Made by a program: the position numbers and the translations under genes. Of a stretch of 64,000 nt of DNA, positions 17,454 through 28,330 are shown in pieces. This stretch comes from Humibacter ginsenosidimutans (lineage in GTDB: Bacteria; Actinomycetota; Actinomycetes; Actinomycetales; Microbacteriaceae). The stretch spans positions 4,030,001 through 4,094,000 of the forward strand of contig NZ_CP042305.1 of NCBI RefSeq assembly GCF_007859675.1, given 5' to 3'. Each line of letters begins with the position of its first letter. Position 1 is the stretch's first letter. The notes below the pieces were generated by a model, which searched no databases, was not told where the DNA came from, and saw nothing but the letters and a program-made list of their open reading frames with translations.

Positions 17454-18188
17454 ATGCCGCCCGCCCTGTTCGCCATGCGTCCCCTGCGCGCCGCGTTGCT
17501 CGACGCCGTCGCCGTGCTGTCGCCGACCTCGTGCGCGGGGTGCGGCCGTGCCGATCGAGGAGTGTGCGACGAATGCCGAGTCTCACTCGCGCCCTCGGTC
17601 GGCGTCGCGACGGTTGATGATCTGGCCGTCTCGTTCGCGCTCGACTACGACGGCGTGCCGCGCTCCGTTCTCGCGTCGTTCAAGGACGGCGGACGAACGG
17701 ATGTCGCACCCCACCTCGCCCCCGCTCTGGCCGCAGCCGTCGCGCACGCGCTCGACGCCGCGGGCCAGGGGCCGACTCGGAAAGGCTTCGCGGCGCGAAC
17801 CGGAGCGAGCGTCGATGCGGTACATCTCGTGACCATCCCGTCGTCGCGCGCCGCGTTCCGCGAACGCGGGTTCACACCCGTCGGCCTGCTGTTGGCGCAC
17901 GGCGGGCTTCGAGCCGAGCGCGCCCTGTTCGCCCGCCGCCGGGCGGCGGACCAGGTCGGCCTCTCGGCCGTCTCTCGTCAGCGCAATCGATCGGGCTGGC
18001 TCGCCGCACGCCGCTGGGTGGCGGGGGAGCGCGTGGCGCTGGTCGACGACATCCTCACCACGGGGTCGACGCTGCTCGAAGCGCGACGCGCATTGCGCGA
18101 GGCCGGAGCGGTGGTGGTCGGTGCCGCGGTGCTCGCGCGTACGCCGCGCAGGCATCCATCGGCGACCACCGCGGTGGTGCGGGGCTGA
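17454..18188 (+). CDS. comF: ComF family phosphoribosyltransferase-like protein
   Basis: 244 residues. An N-terminal four-Cys zinc motif (CAGCGRADRGVCDEC, about residues 23-37) and a type I phosphoribosyltransferase domain with the PRPP loop VALVDDILTTGSTLLEA near residue 200. ComFC proteins take part in DNA uptake in competent bacteria; in actinobacteria the gene is conserved at the mtrAB-lpqB/hpf/secA locus even where transformation is not known. The start has no strong SD. Confidence 0.9.
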   Translation: MPPALFAMRPLRAALLDAVAVLSPTSCAGCGRADRGVCDECRVSLAPSVGVATVDDLAVSFALDYDGVPRSVLASFKDGGRTDVAPHLAPALAAAVAHALDAAGQGPTRKGFAARTGASVDAVHLVTIPSSRAAFRERGFTPVGLLLAHGGLRAERALFARRRAADQVGLSAVSRQRNRSGWLAARRWVAGERVALVDDILTTGSTLLEARRALREAGAVVVGAAVLARTPRRHPSATTAVVRG

Positions 18189-18282
18189 CTTCCCAGACGC
18201 CGACAGGGGGAGGACGGGCCGCCGCGACGCGACACCCAGCGTTCACCGATCCGACACGAAACAGACCCCCAGCATGTGGCTG

Positions 18283-18311
18283 GTGACAATGCGCCGACCC
18301 CGGTCTACGGT
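18283..18311 (+). promoter_or_regulatory. Promoter of hpf
   Basis: -35 GTGACA (18283-18288), a 17-nt spacer and -10 TACGGT (18306-18311). The predicted transcript start near 18318 gives a 5' UTR of about 60 nt before ATG 18380, which carries an SD. Confidence 0.6.
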
Positions 18312-18379
18312 AGGGGAAAAGGTGCCGGTCCAGCCGCCCTTCCGAACGGGTGACGGCCGCACCGGAAGCGGAGGTCGCC

Positions 18380-19081
18380 ATGGAAATCAACATCTTCGGA
18401 CTCGGGGTGGGCATCACCGATCGCTTCCGCGAATACGCGACCGAGAAGTCCGCCAAGGTCGGCTCGCTCGCCGAGCGGGCCCTCTCGCTGGAGATCAAGG
18501 TCTCCCGCCACAACGAGAAGTCCGGAGGTCAGAACGGCGACGACCGTGTGGAGCTGACGCTCATCGGCCCCGGTCCCGTCGTTCGAGCCGAGGCGACCGC
18601 CGCCGACAAGTACGCGGCGTTCGACCTGGCGATCGGACGGTTGCTGGAGCGCGTGCGTCGCGCCAAAGACCGCCGCAAGATCCATCGCGGTCAGCACCGT
18701 CCGCCGTCGGTGCGCGAGGCCTCGACGGTGGGGCTCGGGCGGGTGGATGTCACGCCCGCCGCCGTCACGGTGCTCGAGCAGGTGCGCACGGGGAGCGTCC
18801 CCCTGCCGGAGGCTGCGGCCGAGGTCGAGGAGTCGGACGAGTACTGCCCCGTGGTCATCCGCAAGAAGGTTTTCGCGTCGGTCCCGATGACCGTGGACGA
18901 CGCGCTCTATTACATGGAGCTCGTCGGACACGACTTCTATCTCTTCATCGACGAGGAGTCGAACCGGCCGTCGGTGGTCTACCGCCGCAAGGGCTGGGAC
19001 TATGGCGTGATCGCGCTCGACGAGGATGCCGAGGAACTGCAGGAGGTGGCGACGGCATCCAGGAGGCTGGGTCGCGCCTGA
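18380..19081 (+). CDS. hpf: Ribosome hibernation promoting factor, long form
   Basis: 233 residues. N-terminal S30AE domain (about 1-100: MEINIFGLGVGITDRFREYA) that binds the small ribosomal subunit; a linker; a C-terminal dimerisation domain (about 165-225: VVIRKKVFASVPMTVDDAL, FYLFIDEESNRPSVVYRRKG) that pairs ribosomes into 100S particles. Start at ATG 18380, with GGAGG about 5 nt upstream. It is expected to be induced in stationary phase or stress. Separated from secA by a terminator hairpin. Confidence 0.95.
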   Translation: MEINIFGLGVGITDRFREYATEKSAKVGSLAERALSLEIKVSRHNEKSGGQNGDDRVELTLIGPGPVVRAEATAADKYAAFDLAIGRLLERVRRAKDRRKIHRGQHRPPSVREASTVGLGRVDVTPAAVTVLEQVRTGSVPLPEAAAEVEESDEYCPVVIRKKVFASVPMTVDDALYYMELVGHDFYLFIDEESNRPSVVYRRKGWDYGVIALDEDAEELQEVATASRRLGRA

Positions 19082-19103
19082 GCGCACCCGCCATCGACTC
19101 GTG

Positions 19104-19141
19104 ACGACGCCGGAAGCCCGTTCGAGGGCTCCCGGCGTCGT
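19104..19141 (+). terminator. Terminator hairpin after hpf
   Basis: ACGACGCCGG (19104-19113) pairs with CCGGCGTCGT (19132-19141); AGCCC/GGGCT extends the stem after one mismatch, with loop GTTCGA. It starts 22 nt after the hpf stop. Confidence 0.8.
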
Positions 19142-19211
19142 TCGTGAACGGGCCGTTCTGCCGCAACGGGCACGCACAGGAGGTGTCCGGTCTGAGGAGG
19201 TCACAGGCCGG

Positions 19212-19217
19212 TAACAT
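19212..19217 (+). promoter_or_regulatory. Candidate -10 box of secA
   Basis: TAACAT lies 89 nt before the GTG start. No good -35 at 17 nt. It would give a 5' UTR of roughly 80 nt. Confidence 0.35.
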
Positions 19218-19306
19218 GGGTGGCGTTGTCGTCTCGCAAGACGCAACCCGTCCACCCGGGACGACGATGCCCGACGGCATCCCCACGAACCACTTGGAGT
19301 GCATCA

Positions 19307-22126
<2,820 letters not shown>

Positions 22127-22142
22127 TCGCGGCGAGTCCGGC

Positions 22143-22178
22143 ACGGTGTCCGACGGCGTCTGCGTCGTCGGACACCGT
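22143..22178 (+). terminator. Terminator hairpin after secA
   Basis: ACGGTGTCCGACG (22143-22155) pairs perfectly with CGTCGGACACCGT (22166-22178). GTCGGACAC and GCGGACAC motifs recur further on to 22235, so this 120-nt stretch is also internally repetitive. Confidence 0.7.
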
Positions 22179-22295
22179 GTTGTCGGACACCACGCAGTCC
22201 GACGCTGCGCTGTCGGACGCTGTGGCGGACACCGCCGTTTCAGTGAGCCGATAACGGTGCGTTGCGCGCGGAGCATCCGCGCGCGCCGACGCCGC

Positions 22296-22799
22296 TCACA
22301 GCACGCTGAGCGCCGACGCGCGCCAGCGCCGGTCGAGACCCTCGAGGCGAATGGCGAGGGCGCGCACGCGAATGGGCGTGCGCACGATGACGGTGGCCTC
22401 GACGATGCCGTCGCGCGGCTCGTAGACATGGGTGCTCAGCACGCTGAGCGCGGGCCGCATGGCCGGGATGCCTTTCACCCGCCTGGCCCGTTCGGCGAGC
22501 ACGGTGCGGTGCAGCAAGGTGTTGTACACCTCGTCGGTCACCCACCTGCTCAGCTGTTCGAGATCGCGGGCTCCTGCGATCACCTCGAGGATGCTTCTGG
22601 CCAGGTTGATGAGCAAAGGCTCGGGGTCGGGCAGCTCGGCACGCTGCGTTCGCTGCGCCATGAAGAACTCGTCGCCGAACCCGTGGCGCACCGCCACGCG
22701 GGCGGTCGCCCCGTCGGAAGGCGGAACGTCGTCGTGAGCTGACGGCGGGAGTCCGTGGCGGGGCGCGTTGCTGGACGAAGCTGTCGAGGCCGGACTCAT
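22296..22799 (-). CDS. Rv3235 family protein
   Basis: 167 residues. A disordered Ser/Ala/Pro-rich N-terminus (about 1-50), then a conserved alpha-beta region (EPLLINLARSILEVIAGARDLEQLSRWVTDEVYNTL, VLSTHVYEPRDGIVEATVIV, RALAIRLEGLDRRWRASAL). The family is actinobacterial, sits beside secA, and has no known biochemical function. ATG 22799 was chosen for AGGGAGC about 7 nt upstream. Divergent from the next gene. Confidence 0.8.
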   Translation of the reverse strand: MSPASTASSSNAPRHGLPPSAHDDVPPSDGATARVAVRHGFGDEFFMAQRTQRAELPDPEPLLINLARSILEVIAGARDLEQLSRWVTDEVYNTLLHRTVLAERARRVKGIPAMRPALSVLSTHVYEPRDGIVEATVIVRTPIRVRALAIRLEGLDRRWRASALSVL

Positions 22800-22950
22800 C
22801 GGGCTGCTCCCTGCGGTCGAGAAGGGTAGGCGGGCCGGATACCCCGCCTTTGGGGGTGTTTGGCAAGTCACTCAAGCAGCGCGCAGACAATGGTGTCCAC
22901 TGCTTTCGTGCCCTGTTGACAAGTCGCGACAACAACCTGCTGCGCTGCGC

Positions 22951-22956
22951 TACCCT
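22951..22956 (+). promoter_or_regulatory. -10 box for gene at 22965
   Basis: TACCCT, 8 nt before GTG 22965, with no SD; a leaderless transcript is likely. A perfect TTGACA lies at 22916-22921 but its 29-nt spacing is too long for the same promoter. Confidence 0.4.
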
Positions 22957-22964
22957 CGCCTCTC

Positions 22965-23600
22965 GTGCGATGGGACGAGCTGTTCGACGACCTCGAGGGT
23001 CAGCTCGAACACGAGTTGCACGCCGAGGATGCCGGACTTCGCGTCGAGGAGGAGCGCCTGCGGTTGGGCAGGCTGTCGCTGCGCGGACGGCTGCGGGCGG
23101 CATCCGGTCTCGACGACGACCGCGCCCATCCGCTGACGCTCTGGCTTCGGGATGGCAGCACCGTGCGGTTGATCGCGTCGACGTTCGGTCGGGACTGGAT
23201 GGCGGGGACGCTCTCGGCGCTCGACGGCTCGGGCGCGCGAGGCGGTGCATCCGGCAGGGCGATCGTTCCGCTCGACGCCGTCGTCTCGGTCGTGCTCGAG
23301 GAGCAGCGGCTTCGAGACAGCCTCGCGGCGGAGCTCGATGAGGATGCCTCGCGAGCCGATGTCGCGCCCCGTCTCGCCGACCGCCTCGGGCTGGCGTTCG
23401 CGCTTCGCGATCTCGCCCGGCGTCGAGCCGGCGTGACGTTGAGCACGCAGGCCGGCATGGTGCACGGCACGATCGATCGGGTGGCGAGGGACCACCTCGA
23501 TCTCGCCGTGCACGAGCCGGGGCTGCCGCGGCGCGCGGACAACGTGCGGGGATTCCGCATCGTTCCGCTGTCGGCGTTGGTCTTGATCAGGATGGCCTGA
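22965..23600 (+). CDS. Conserved hypothetical protein near secA
   Basis: 211 residues from GTG 22965. An N-terminal acidic helix (WDELFDDLEGQLEHELHAED), then repeated beta-strand segments (HPLTLWLRDGSTVRLIAS, GRAIVPLDAVVSVVLE, VTLSTQAGMVHGTIDRVARDHLDLAVH, FRIVPLSALVLIRMA) that look like two Sm/YrhK-type or PRC-barrel-like small beta barrels. I do not recognise a named family or catalytic residues. The position by secA and Rv3235 is typical of Microbacteriaceae. Cytoplasmic by composition. Confidence 0.75.
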   Translation: MRWDELFDDLEGQLEHELHAEDAGLRVEEERLRLGRLSLRGRLRAASGLDDDRAHPLTLWLRDGSTVRLIASTFGRDWMAGTLSALDGSGARGGASGRAIVPLDAVVSVVLEEQRLRDSLAAELDEDASRADVAPRLADRLGLAFALRDLARRRAGVTLSTQAGMVHGTIDRVARDHLDLAVHEPGLPRRADNVRGFRIVPLSALVLIRMA

Positions 23601-23677
23601 TCGGCATCACCGGATCGGGGCGCCGACGTGAACCCGGGACGGCCCAAGGAGGGCCGTCGCCGTGCATCGAGGAGAAC

Positions 23678-23965
23678 CTAGCGTTCGCCGGGCCAGATCA
23701 CCCGGCCGCCGGAGAGCTCCGGGATGGCGGCGAGGTCGGACTGCTCGAAGAGCGCGCGACGGCGCGTCTCCTCGTACATGGCCGCGATGTAGGCCTCGAG
23801 TTCCACGCGCTCGATGCGCCACGAACCGGGGCGGCCGACACGGATGGCGGGCAGCTCTCCGGTGTCGATGAGTCCGACCACATCGGAGGGGGCGACGTTG
23901 AGCACCTCGGCCGTGTCGGCGACCGTCAGGAAGCGCGTCACATCGTCCTGGCGATCGGCGGTCAT
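23678..23965 (-). CDS. Helix-turn-helix (excisionase/BldC-type) DNA-binding protein
   Basis: 95 residues. A MerR-like winged helix-turn-helix: FLTVADTAEVLNVAPSDVVGLIDTGELPAIRVG, then GSWRIERVELEAYIAAMYEE. The fold and length match small actinobacterial regulators of the BldC/excisionase type, which bind DNA as dimers or oligomers. No phage or integrase gene is nearby, so it is not an excisionase of an element here. Conserved near secA in relatives. Regulon unknown. Confidence 0.85.
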   Translation of the reverse strand: MTADRQDDVTRFLTVADTAEVLNVAPSDVVGLIDTGELPAIRVGRPGSWRIERVELEAYIAAMYEETRRRALFEQSDLAAIPELSGGRVIWPGER

Positions 23966-24104
23966 GCGTTCGATTATGGCGCGAGCCGACAGTTCGACTC
24001 TTCGCTGTGGAGAACTTTCTCACGACTTGTTCAGGATCGCGACGATGGTGGATGCGGCCTGTGATGGTCGCGAGGCAGTGCAGGCGATGAAGGCGAGGAA
24101 CGAG

Positions 24105-24860
24105 ATGGCGAGCGCACCGGATGCGAAGGCGAGACGCTTGTGGATCGACCCCAGGTTCGTGATCGGGATCGTGCTGATCGCGGCATCCGTCACGGGCGTG
24201 TGCCTGCTGCTGGCAGCGCAGAACCGCACGGTCGAGGTGTACGTGGCACGGGACACCCTCGTGCTGGGCGACCACGTCACGGCAGACGATCTAGCGGTGG
24301 CGAAGGTGAGGGTGCCGGCATCCGATCGCTATCTCGCGGTGGGCAGGATGCCCGGCTCGGCTGTCGTGCTCCGCACCGTCTCGAAGGGCGAGCTGGTTCC
24401 CGTCTCCGCCGTCGGCGACACGGCGCGGGAGGGCCTCACCAGCGTGGTCGTCACCGCGTCGGGGCCGCTCGCCGCCTCGATCACGACGGGTTCCGTCGTC
24501 GACGTGTGGGCCGCGCGGTCTGCGTCGGACAAAGACTATGAACCGCCCGTGGTGCTGGCGGCCGACGCCACCGTCGTCTCGGTCGTCAAGGACGATTCAC
24601 TTGTCACCGATCGCGGATCCGTGTCGGTCGAGGTGCGTGTGCGCAGCTCGCGAGTCGCCTCGGTGCTGCAGGCGATCGCGGACGGACGTGCGCTCTCCGT
24701 CGTGCCTGCGGGACCCGACGACGATGCGGAGGCCGCCGACGACGTGTCGAGCGGTGAAAGCAGCACTGCCTCGACGCCGGCGCCCTCGGGTGGCGCGGGG
24801 AACGCCCCCGACGGAGTCTCGGACCGCGGCGCGGGCAACGGCGCGGGCGGAACCAAGTGA
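24105..24860 (+). CDS. SAF-domain protein (CpaB/RcpC-like)
   Basis: About 251 residues. One membrane helix (FVIGIVLIAASVTGVCLLLAA) followed by an extracytoplasmic SAF domain (VARDTLVLGDHVTADDLAVA, then RMPGSAVVLRTVSKGELVP), matching the first half of CpaB pilus-assembly proteins. A Ser/Gly/Ala/Asp-rich disordered tail of about 50 residues closes it. ATG 24105 was chosen because AGGA lies 6 nt upstream; ATG 24087 is the alternative. The stop overlaps the next gene (GTGA). No other Tad/Flp pilus gene is in the window. Confidence 0.8.
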   Translation: MASAPDAKARRLWIDPRFVIGIVLIAASVTGVCLLLAAQNRTVEVYVARDTLVLGDHVTADDLAVAKVRVPASDRYLAVGRMPGSAVVLRTVSKGELVPVSAVGDTAREGLTSVVVTASGPLAASITTGSVVDVWAARSASDKDYEPPVVLAADATVVSVVKDDSLVTDRGSVSVEVRVRSSRVASVLQAIADGRALSVVPAGPDDDAEAADDVSSGESSTASTPAPSGGAGNAPDGVSDRGAGNGAGGTK

Positions 24861-26110
24861 GTGCCGTCGCCCTGTGCCTCGACCGTCGACTGCAGGAACG
24901 GGTGGCGGCGGAGGCCGCCGCGTCCGGCCACCTCGTGACGGTGCGTGCTGCCAACGGCAGGGAGCTGACCGCAGGCTTGTCCGGGCAACGGGTCGAGGTT
25001 GCCGTGGTCGGTGGCTCCCACGGGCGACTCACGGCCGAGGTCGTCGCGGCATGCGACCGTGCAGGCGTACGGCTCGTGGTGCTCGCCTCCAGCGAGTCGG
25101 AACGCCGACACGCGCTCTCGCTGGGCGTGCACGATGCGCTGGATGCCGCGTCCGACTGGGAGGCGCTCGAGCCATCGCTGCGCGGGGTGCGCGCCGTCCC
25201 CGGCCGGGTCGGCGGCCCGCTGAGCGGCGCTGACGCGTCGCGCGTGATCGCGGTCTGGGGACCTGCCGGCGCTCCCGGACGCACCAGCCTGTCCATCGCG
25301 ATCGCTGCCGAGCTCGCCTCGCTCGGACACACGGTGGCGCTCGCCGATGCGGACCCCTACGGAGGCGCGACGGCGCCGTCACTCGGGCTGCTCGACGAGG
25401 CCCCGGGGTTCGCGGCGGCGTGCCGGCTCGCGGCATCCGGGTCGCTGACGCTCGGCGAGCTGGAGCGCGTCGCCCAGCGGTATTCGAGTCCGCGCGCGCC
25501 GTTCTGGGTGCTCACCGGAATCGGACGGGCCTCGCGGTGGCCCGAGCTCACGGCGGACCGGGTGCGCGACGTGCTCGCTCTGTGTCGCACCTGGGTCGAC
25601 TACACCGTGGTCGACGTGGGCTTCAGTTTGGAGACGGACGAGGAGATCACGAGTGACCTCTTCGCTCCGCGCCGCAACGCGGCCACGTTGTCGACGCTGG
25701 GTGTCGCGGACGACGTCATCGGCGTCGGACTCGCCGACCCGGTGGGGTTGTCCAGGTTGCTGCGCTCGGTGGGCGATCTCGTCGACGCGGCAGGGGGAGC
25801 ACCGCACGTGATCGTGAACAGGGTGCGGGCATCCGCAGTCGGGCCGAACCCGTTCGCGCAGGTGGCCGCCACGCTGTCGAGGTTCGGCGGGATCGAGGCC
25901 GCGACGCTGATTCCTGACGACCCTGCCGGCTTCGACCTTGCGCTGCTGACGGGTCGCACTCTGCGCGACGTGGCACCGTCATCGCCTGCCCGCGCCGCCG
26001 TGCGGCGGTTCGTCGAGCGCGAGCTCGCGCCCGTGCCCGAGCCGCAGCACGGCAGGCGCCGCGGATCCGCGCGCAGACGAGCCGTGGCGGAGCGTGCAGC
26101 CGCCTCGTAG
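24857..26110 (+). CDS. MinD/CpaE-like P-loop ATPase
   Basis: 417 residues from GTG 24857, overlapping the upstream stop. An N-terminal receiver-like pseudo-domain (about 1-110), as in CpaE/TadZ, then a deviant Walker A region (VIAVWGPAGAPGRTSLSIAI), Walker A' VALADADPYGG and the switch VVDVGFSLETDEE. The Walker A lacks the signature first Lys of ParA/MinD proteins (GPAGAPGRTS has Arg instead of GKT), so ATP hydrolysis may be altered. A basic C-terminal tail (RRRGSARRRAV) may contact membrane or nucleic acid. With the SAF protein it forms an orphan pilus-locus-like pair. Confidence 0.8.
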   Translation: MSAVALCLDRRLQERVAAEAAASGHLVTVRAANGRELTAGLSGQRVEVAVVGGSHGRLTAEVVAACDRAGVRLVVLASSESERRHALSLGVHDALDAASDWEALEPSLRGVRAVPGRVGGPLSGADASRVIAVWGPAGAPGRTSLSIAIAAELASLGHTVALADADPYGGATAPSLGLLDEAPGFAAACRLAASGSLTLGELERVAQRYSSPRAPFWVLTGIGRASRWPELTADRVRDVLALCRTWVDYTVVDVGFSLETDEEITSDLFAPRRNAATLSTLGVADDVIGVGLADPVGLSRLLRSVGDLVDAAGGAPHVIVNRVRASAVGPNPFAQVAATLSRFGGIEAATLIPDDPAGFDLALLTGRTLRDVAPSSPARAAVRRFVERELAPVPEPQHGRRRGSARRRAVAERAAAS

Positions 26111-26196
26111 CCCTCGGCATAGATCGTGGATGCCTCCTGCGGCGCCGCGGTGCGAGGATGCCTCGCGCCGTGTTCGGAGCGTGCGGTCGCCCTCTT

Positions 26197-26202
26197 TAGA
26201 CT
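26197..26202 (+). promoter_or_regulatory. -10 box of pdtaS
   Basis: TAGACT ends exactly 6 nt before ATG 26209; no SD. Leaderless transcript predicted. Confidence 0.6.
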
Positions 26203-26208
26203 GAAGCG

Positions 26209-27699
26209 ATGTCCACCCTGAGTGATCTCGTCGTCGCGCACGGCCGTTCGACCCCCGAAGACATCGAATGGCTGCATCTGCTGGTCGGCGACTGCCAGTT
26301 GCTCGCAGATCTTGCCTTTGCGGACATCGTGCTCTGGGTGCCGACGGACGACGGCTTCATCGCGGTGGCGCATTCCCGTCCGTCCAGCGCGGCCACGCTC
26401 TTCTACCGGGACTTCGTCGGCCAGCCGATCCGCGCCGAGTGGAAGGCGCTGGCGAGCGAGGCGTTCGAGACGGGCACGATCGTCGACTCGCACGCTCCGG
26501 ACTGGTACGAGGAGATGCCCACCCGGGTGCGCGCGATTCCGGTCTTCCGCCGCATCTCGGCATCCAGTGCGGCCGTCGCCCCTCACCCGATCGCTGTGAT
26601 GACGCGGCACACCAACCTGAGCGAGGCGCGCACGCCGAGCAGGCAGGAGCTCACGTTCAACGCGTGCGCGAACGACCTGTTCGGCATGATCGCCACGGGC
26701 GACTTCCCCGACCTTGGTGCGCCGTCGGGGCCGCGAAGGGGCGCGCCGAGGGCATCCGACGGTCTGATCCGGCTCGACGTCGACGGAGTGACCACCTTCG
26801 CGAGTCCGAACGCTCTCTCGGCGTTCAACCGCATGGGCTTCACCGACGAACTCGAGGGGGAGTCGTTGGCCGAGGTGACCACGCGGTTGCTCATGGGCAA
26901 CGCCGTCGTCGACGAGTCGCTGCCGTTGGTCGTCACGGGCCGGGCTCCGTGGCGCACCGACATCGAGGCGCGCGGCGTGACCGTGTCGCTTCGCACCATC
27001 CCGATCCGCACGCACGGCGAACGCACGGGTGCGATCGTGCTCTGTCGCGACGTGACCGAGATGCGGCACCAGGAGCAGGAGCTCATCACCAAAGACGCGA
27101 CCATTCGCGAGATCCACCACCGGGTGAAGAACAACCTGCAGACCGTCGCGTCGCTGCTGCGCATCCAGGCTCGTCGCACGCACTCCGAGGAGGCCCGCGA
27201 GGCGCTCGGACAGGCGATGCGTCGGGTCGCGGCGATCGCGGTCGTGCACGACACGCTGTCGGAGGGGCTGGCGCAGATCGTCGATTTCGACGACGTCTTC
27301 GACCGGGTGCTGCTGCTGGTGGCCGAGGTGGCGAGCGCGCACAACACGACGGCGCATCCGAAGTCGAGCGGCAGCTTCGGGGAACTGCCGAGCGAATACG
27401 CCACCCCGCTCGCGCTCGCGCTGACCGAGCTGGTCACGAACGCGGTCGAGCATGGGCTGGCGGGGCGCTCCGGTGAGGTCGAGATCATCGCGAACCGTTC
27501 GCCCGACAAGCTCACCGTCAAGGTGAAGGACAACGGTTCCGGCCTGCCGGAGGGCAAGGTCGGTGACGGCCTCGGCACGCAGATCGTGCGCACGCTCATC
27601 CAGGGCGAGCTCAGCGGAACGATCGACTGGCACACCATGGTCGGCACCGGAACCGAGGTGACCATCGAGGTGCCGCTGCGCTACCTGCGCAAGGCGTAG
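26209..27699 (+). CDS. pdtaS: Sensor histidine kinase PdtaS-like (HisKA_2/HWE type)
   Basis: 496 residues with no membrane helix. N-terminal GAF-like domain (about 1-150), a PAS domain (about 180-300: RLDVDGVTTFASPNALSAFNRMG), HisKA_2 with REIHHRVKNNLQTVASLL (phospho-acceptor His near residue 304), and HATPase (LALTELVTNAVEHG, VKDNGSGLPEG). In mycobacteria PdtaS phosphorylates PdtaR, an RNA-binding ANTAR regulator; pdtaR is not in this window. The pdtaS-whiB1 neighbourhood is conserved in actinobacteria, supporting the assignment. Confidence 0.92.
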   Translation: MSTLSDLVVAHGRSTPEDIEWLHLLVGDCQLLADLAFADIVLWVPTDDGFIAVAHSRPSSAATLFYRDFVGQPIRAEWKALASEAFETGTIVDSHAPDWYEEMPTRVRAIPVFRRISASSAAVAPHPIAVMTRHTNLSEARTPSRQELTFNACANDLFGMIATGDFPDLGAPSGPRRGAPRASDGLIRLDVDGVTTFASPNALSAFNRMGFTDELEGESLAEVTTRLLMGNAVVDESLPLVVTGRAPWRTDIEARGVTVSLRTIPIRTHGERTGAIVLCRDVTEMRHQEQELITKDATIREIHHRVKNNLQTVASLLRIQARRTHSEEAREALGQAMRRVAAIAVVHDTLSEGLAQIVDFDDVFDRVLLLVAEVASAHNTTAHPKSSGSFGELPSEYATPLALALTELVTNAVEHGLAGRSGEVEIIANRSPDKLTVKVKDNGSGLPEGKVGDGLGTQIVRTLIQGELSGTIDWHTMVGTGTEVTIEVPLRYLRKA

Positions 27700-27731
27700 C
27701 GGCCGGGTTGCTGCGGCCCAGCGACGTGTTT

Positions 27732-27781
27732 CCGTTCCGGACACGTGCGCCCGCCGGGATGGACGCGAACGTCCGGAACGG
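27732..27781. terminator. Bidirectional hairpin between pdtaS and whiB1
   Basis: CCGTTCCGGAC (27732-27742) pairs perfectly with GTCCGGAACGG (27771-27781). It sits between convergent 3' ends. The 28-nt loop is long, which lowers certainty. Confidence 0.5.
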
Positions 27782-27820
27782 GAACGAACGTCAGGAACGG
27801 ACTCGAGTTGCGGCTCGCTG

Positions 27821-28069
27821 TCAGGAGGCGCGGCGGGCGCGGGCGGCGCGGCGCTTGAGCGCGCGACGCTCGTCTTCGGAGAGGCCGCCCCACACGCCCG
27901 AGTCCTGTCCGGTCTCTAGGGCGTACTGCAGGCAGGTCTCGGTCACGGTGCACCGTGCGCAGACGGCTTTCGCCTTCTCGATCTGCTCGACAGCCGGTCC
28001 CGTGTTGCCCACCGGGAAGAAGAGTTCCGGGTCGGCTGTCAGGCAGGCGGCTTTGTCGCGCCAATCCAT
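27821..28069 (-). CDS. whiB1: WhiB-family iron-sulfur transcription regulator, WhiB1 type
   Basis: 82 residues. The four [4Fe-4S] ligands are Cys9, Cys37, Cys40 and Cys46 (MDWRDKAACL; AVCARCTVTETC), then the GVWGG turn and a basic C-terminus (LKRRAARARRAS) for DNA contact. Cys spacing equals that of M. tuberculosis WhiB1, which is essential, reacts with nitric oxide and binds the SigA subunit. ATG 28069 was chosen with AAGGAGC 7 nt upstream. The long upstream region contains a 14-bp palindrome. Confidence 0.95.
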   Translation of the reverse strand: MDWRDKAACLTADPELFFPVGNTGPAVEQIEKAKAVCARCTVTETCLQYALETGQDSGVWGGLSEDERRALKRRAARARRAS

Positions 28070-28111
28070 GAGGGTGCTCCTTTTATTGCGTGCGTCATTC
28101 GACGCGAGGCA

Positions 28112-28125
28112 TGGCCGATCGGCCA
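28112..28125. promoter_or_regulatory. Perfect 14-bp palindrome upstream of whiB1
   Basis: TGGCCGATCGGCCA, 43 nt before the whiB1 start in a 261-nt divergent region shared with the small membrane protein gene at 28331. Candidate operator or UTR hairpin. Confidence 0.4.
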
Positions 28126-28330
28126 AGATTCGGGTAAGCGCCGAGCTGGAAAGGAGACCGACCCCACGGAACCGATTCCAACCGTGCACGATTCACTGGG
28201 AACCGCTGTGCTTGGTGGACTGAGTACCTCTGAGACGGACACCTGCCCACCACCCCGTGAGCGACAACTCGACCCAGAAATGCTCGCATACTGGTAGTGC
28301 CAAATCAAGAGTTTCGAATGGGATAACGCT

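Noticed and set aside
22916..22921. TTGACA as -35 for the gene at 22965
   Set aside because: The spacer to TACCCT is 29 nt, far from 16-18.
23678..23965. Excisionase of a prophage or integrative element
   Set aside because: No integrase, attachment-site pair or phage genes nearby; the HTH protein sits in a conserved chromosomal neighbourhood.
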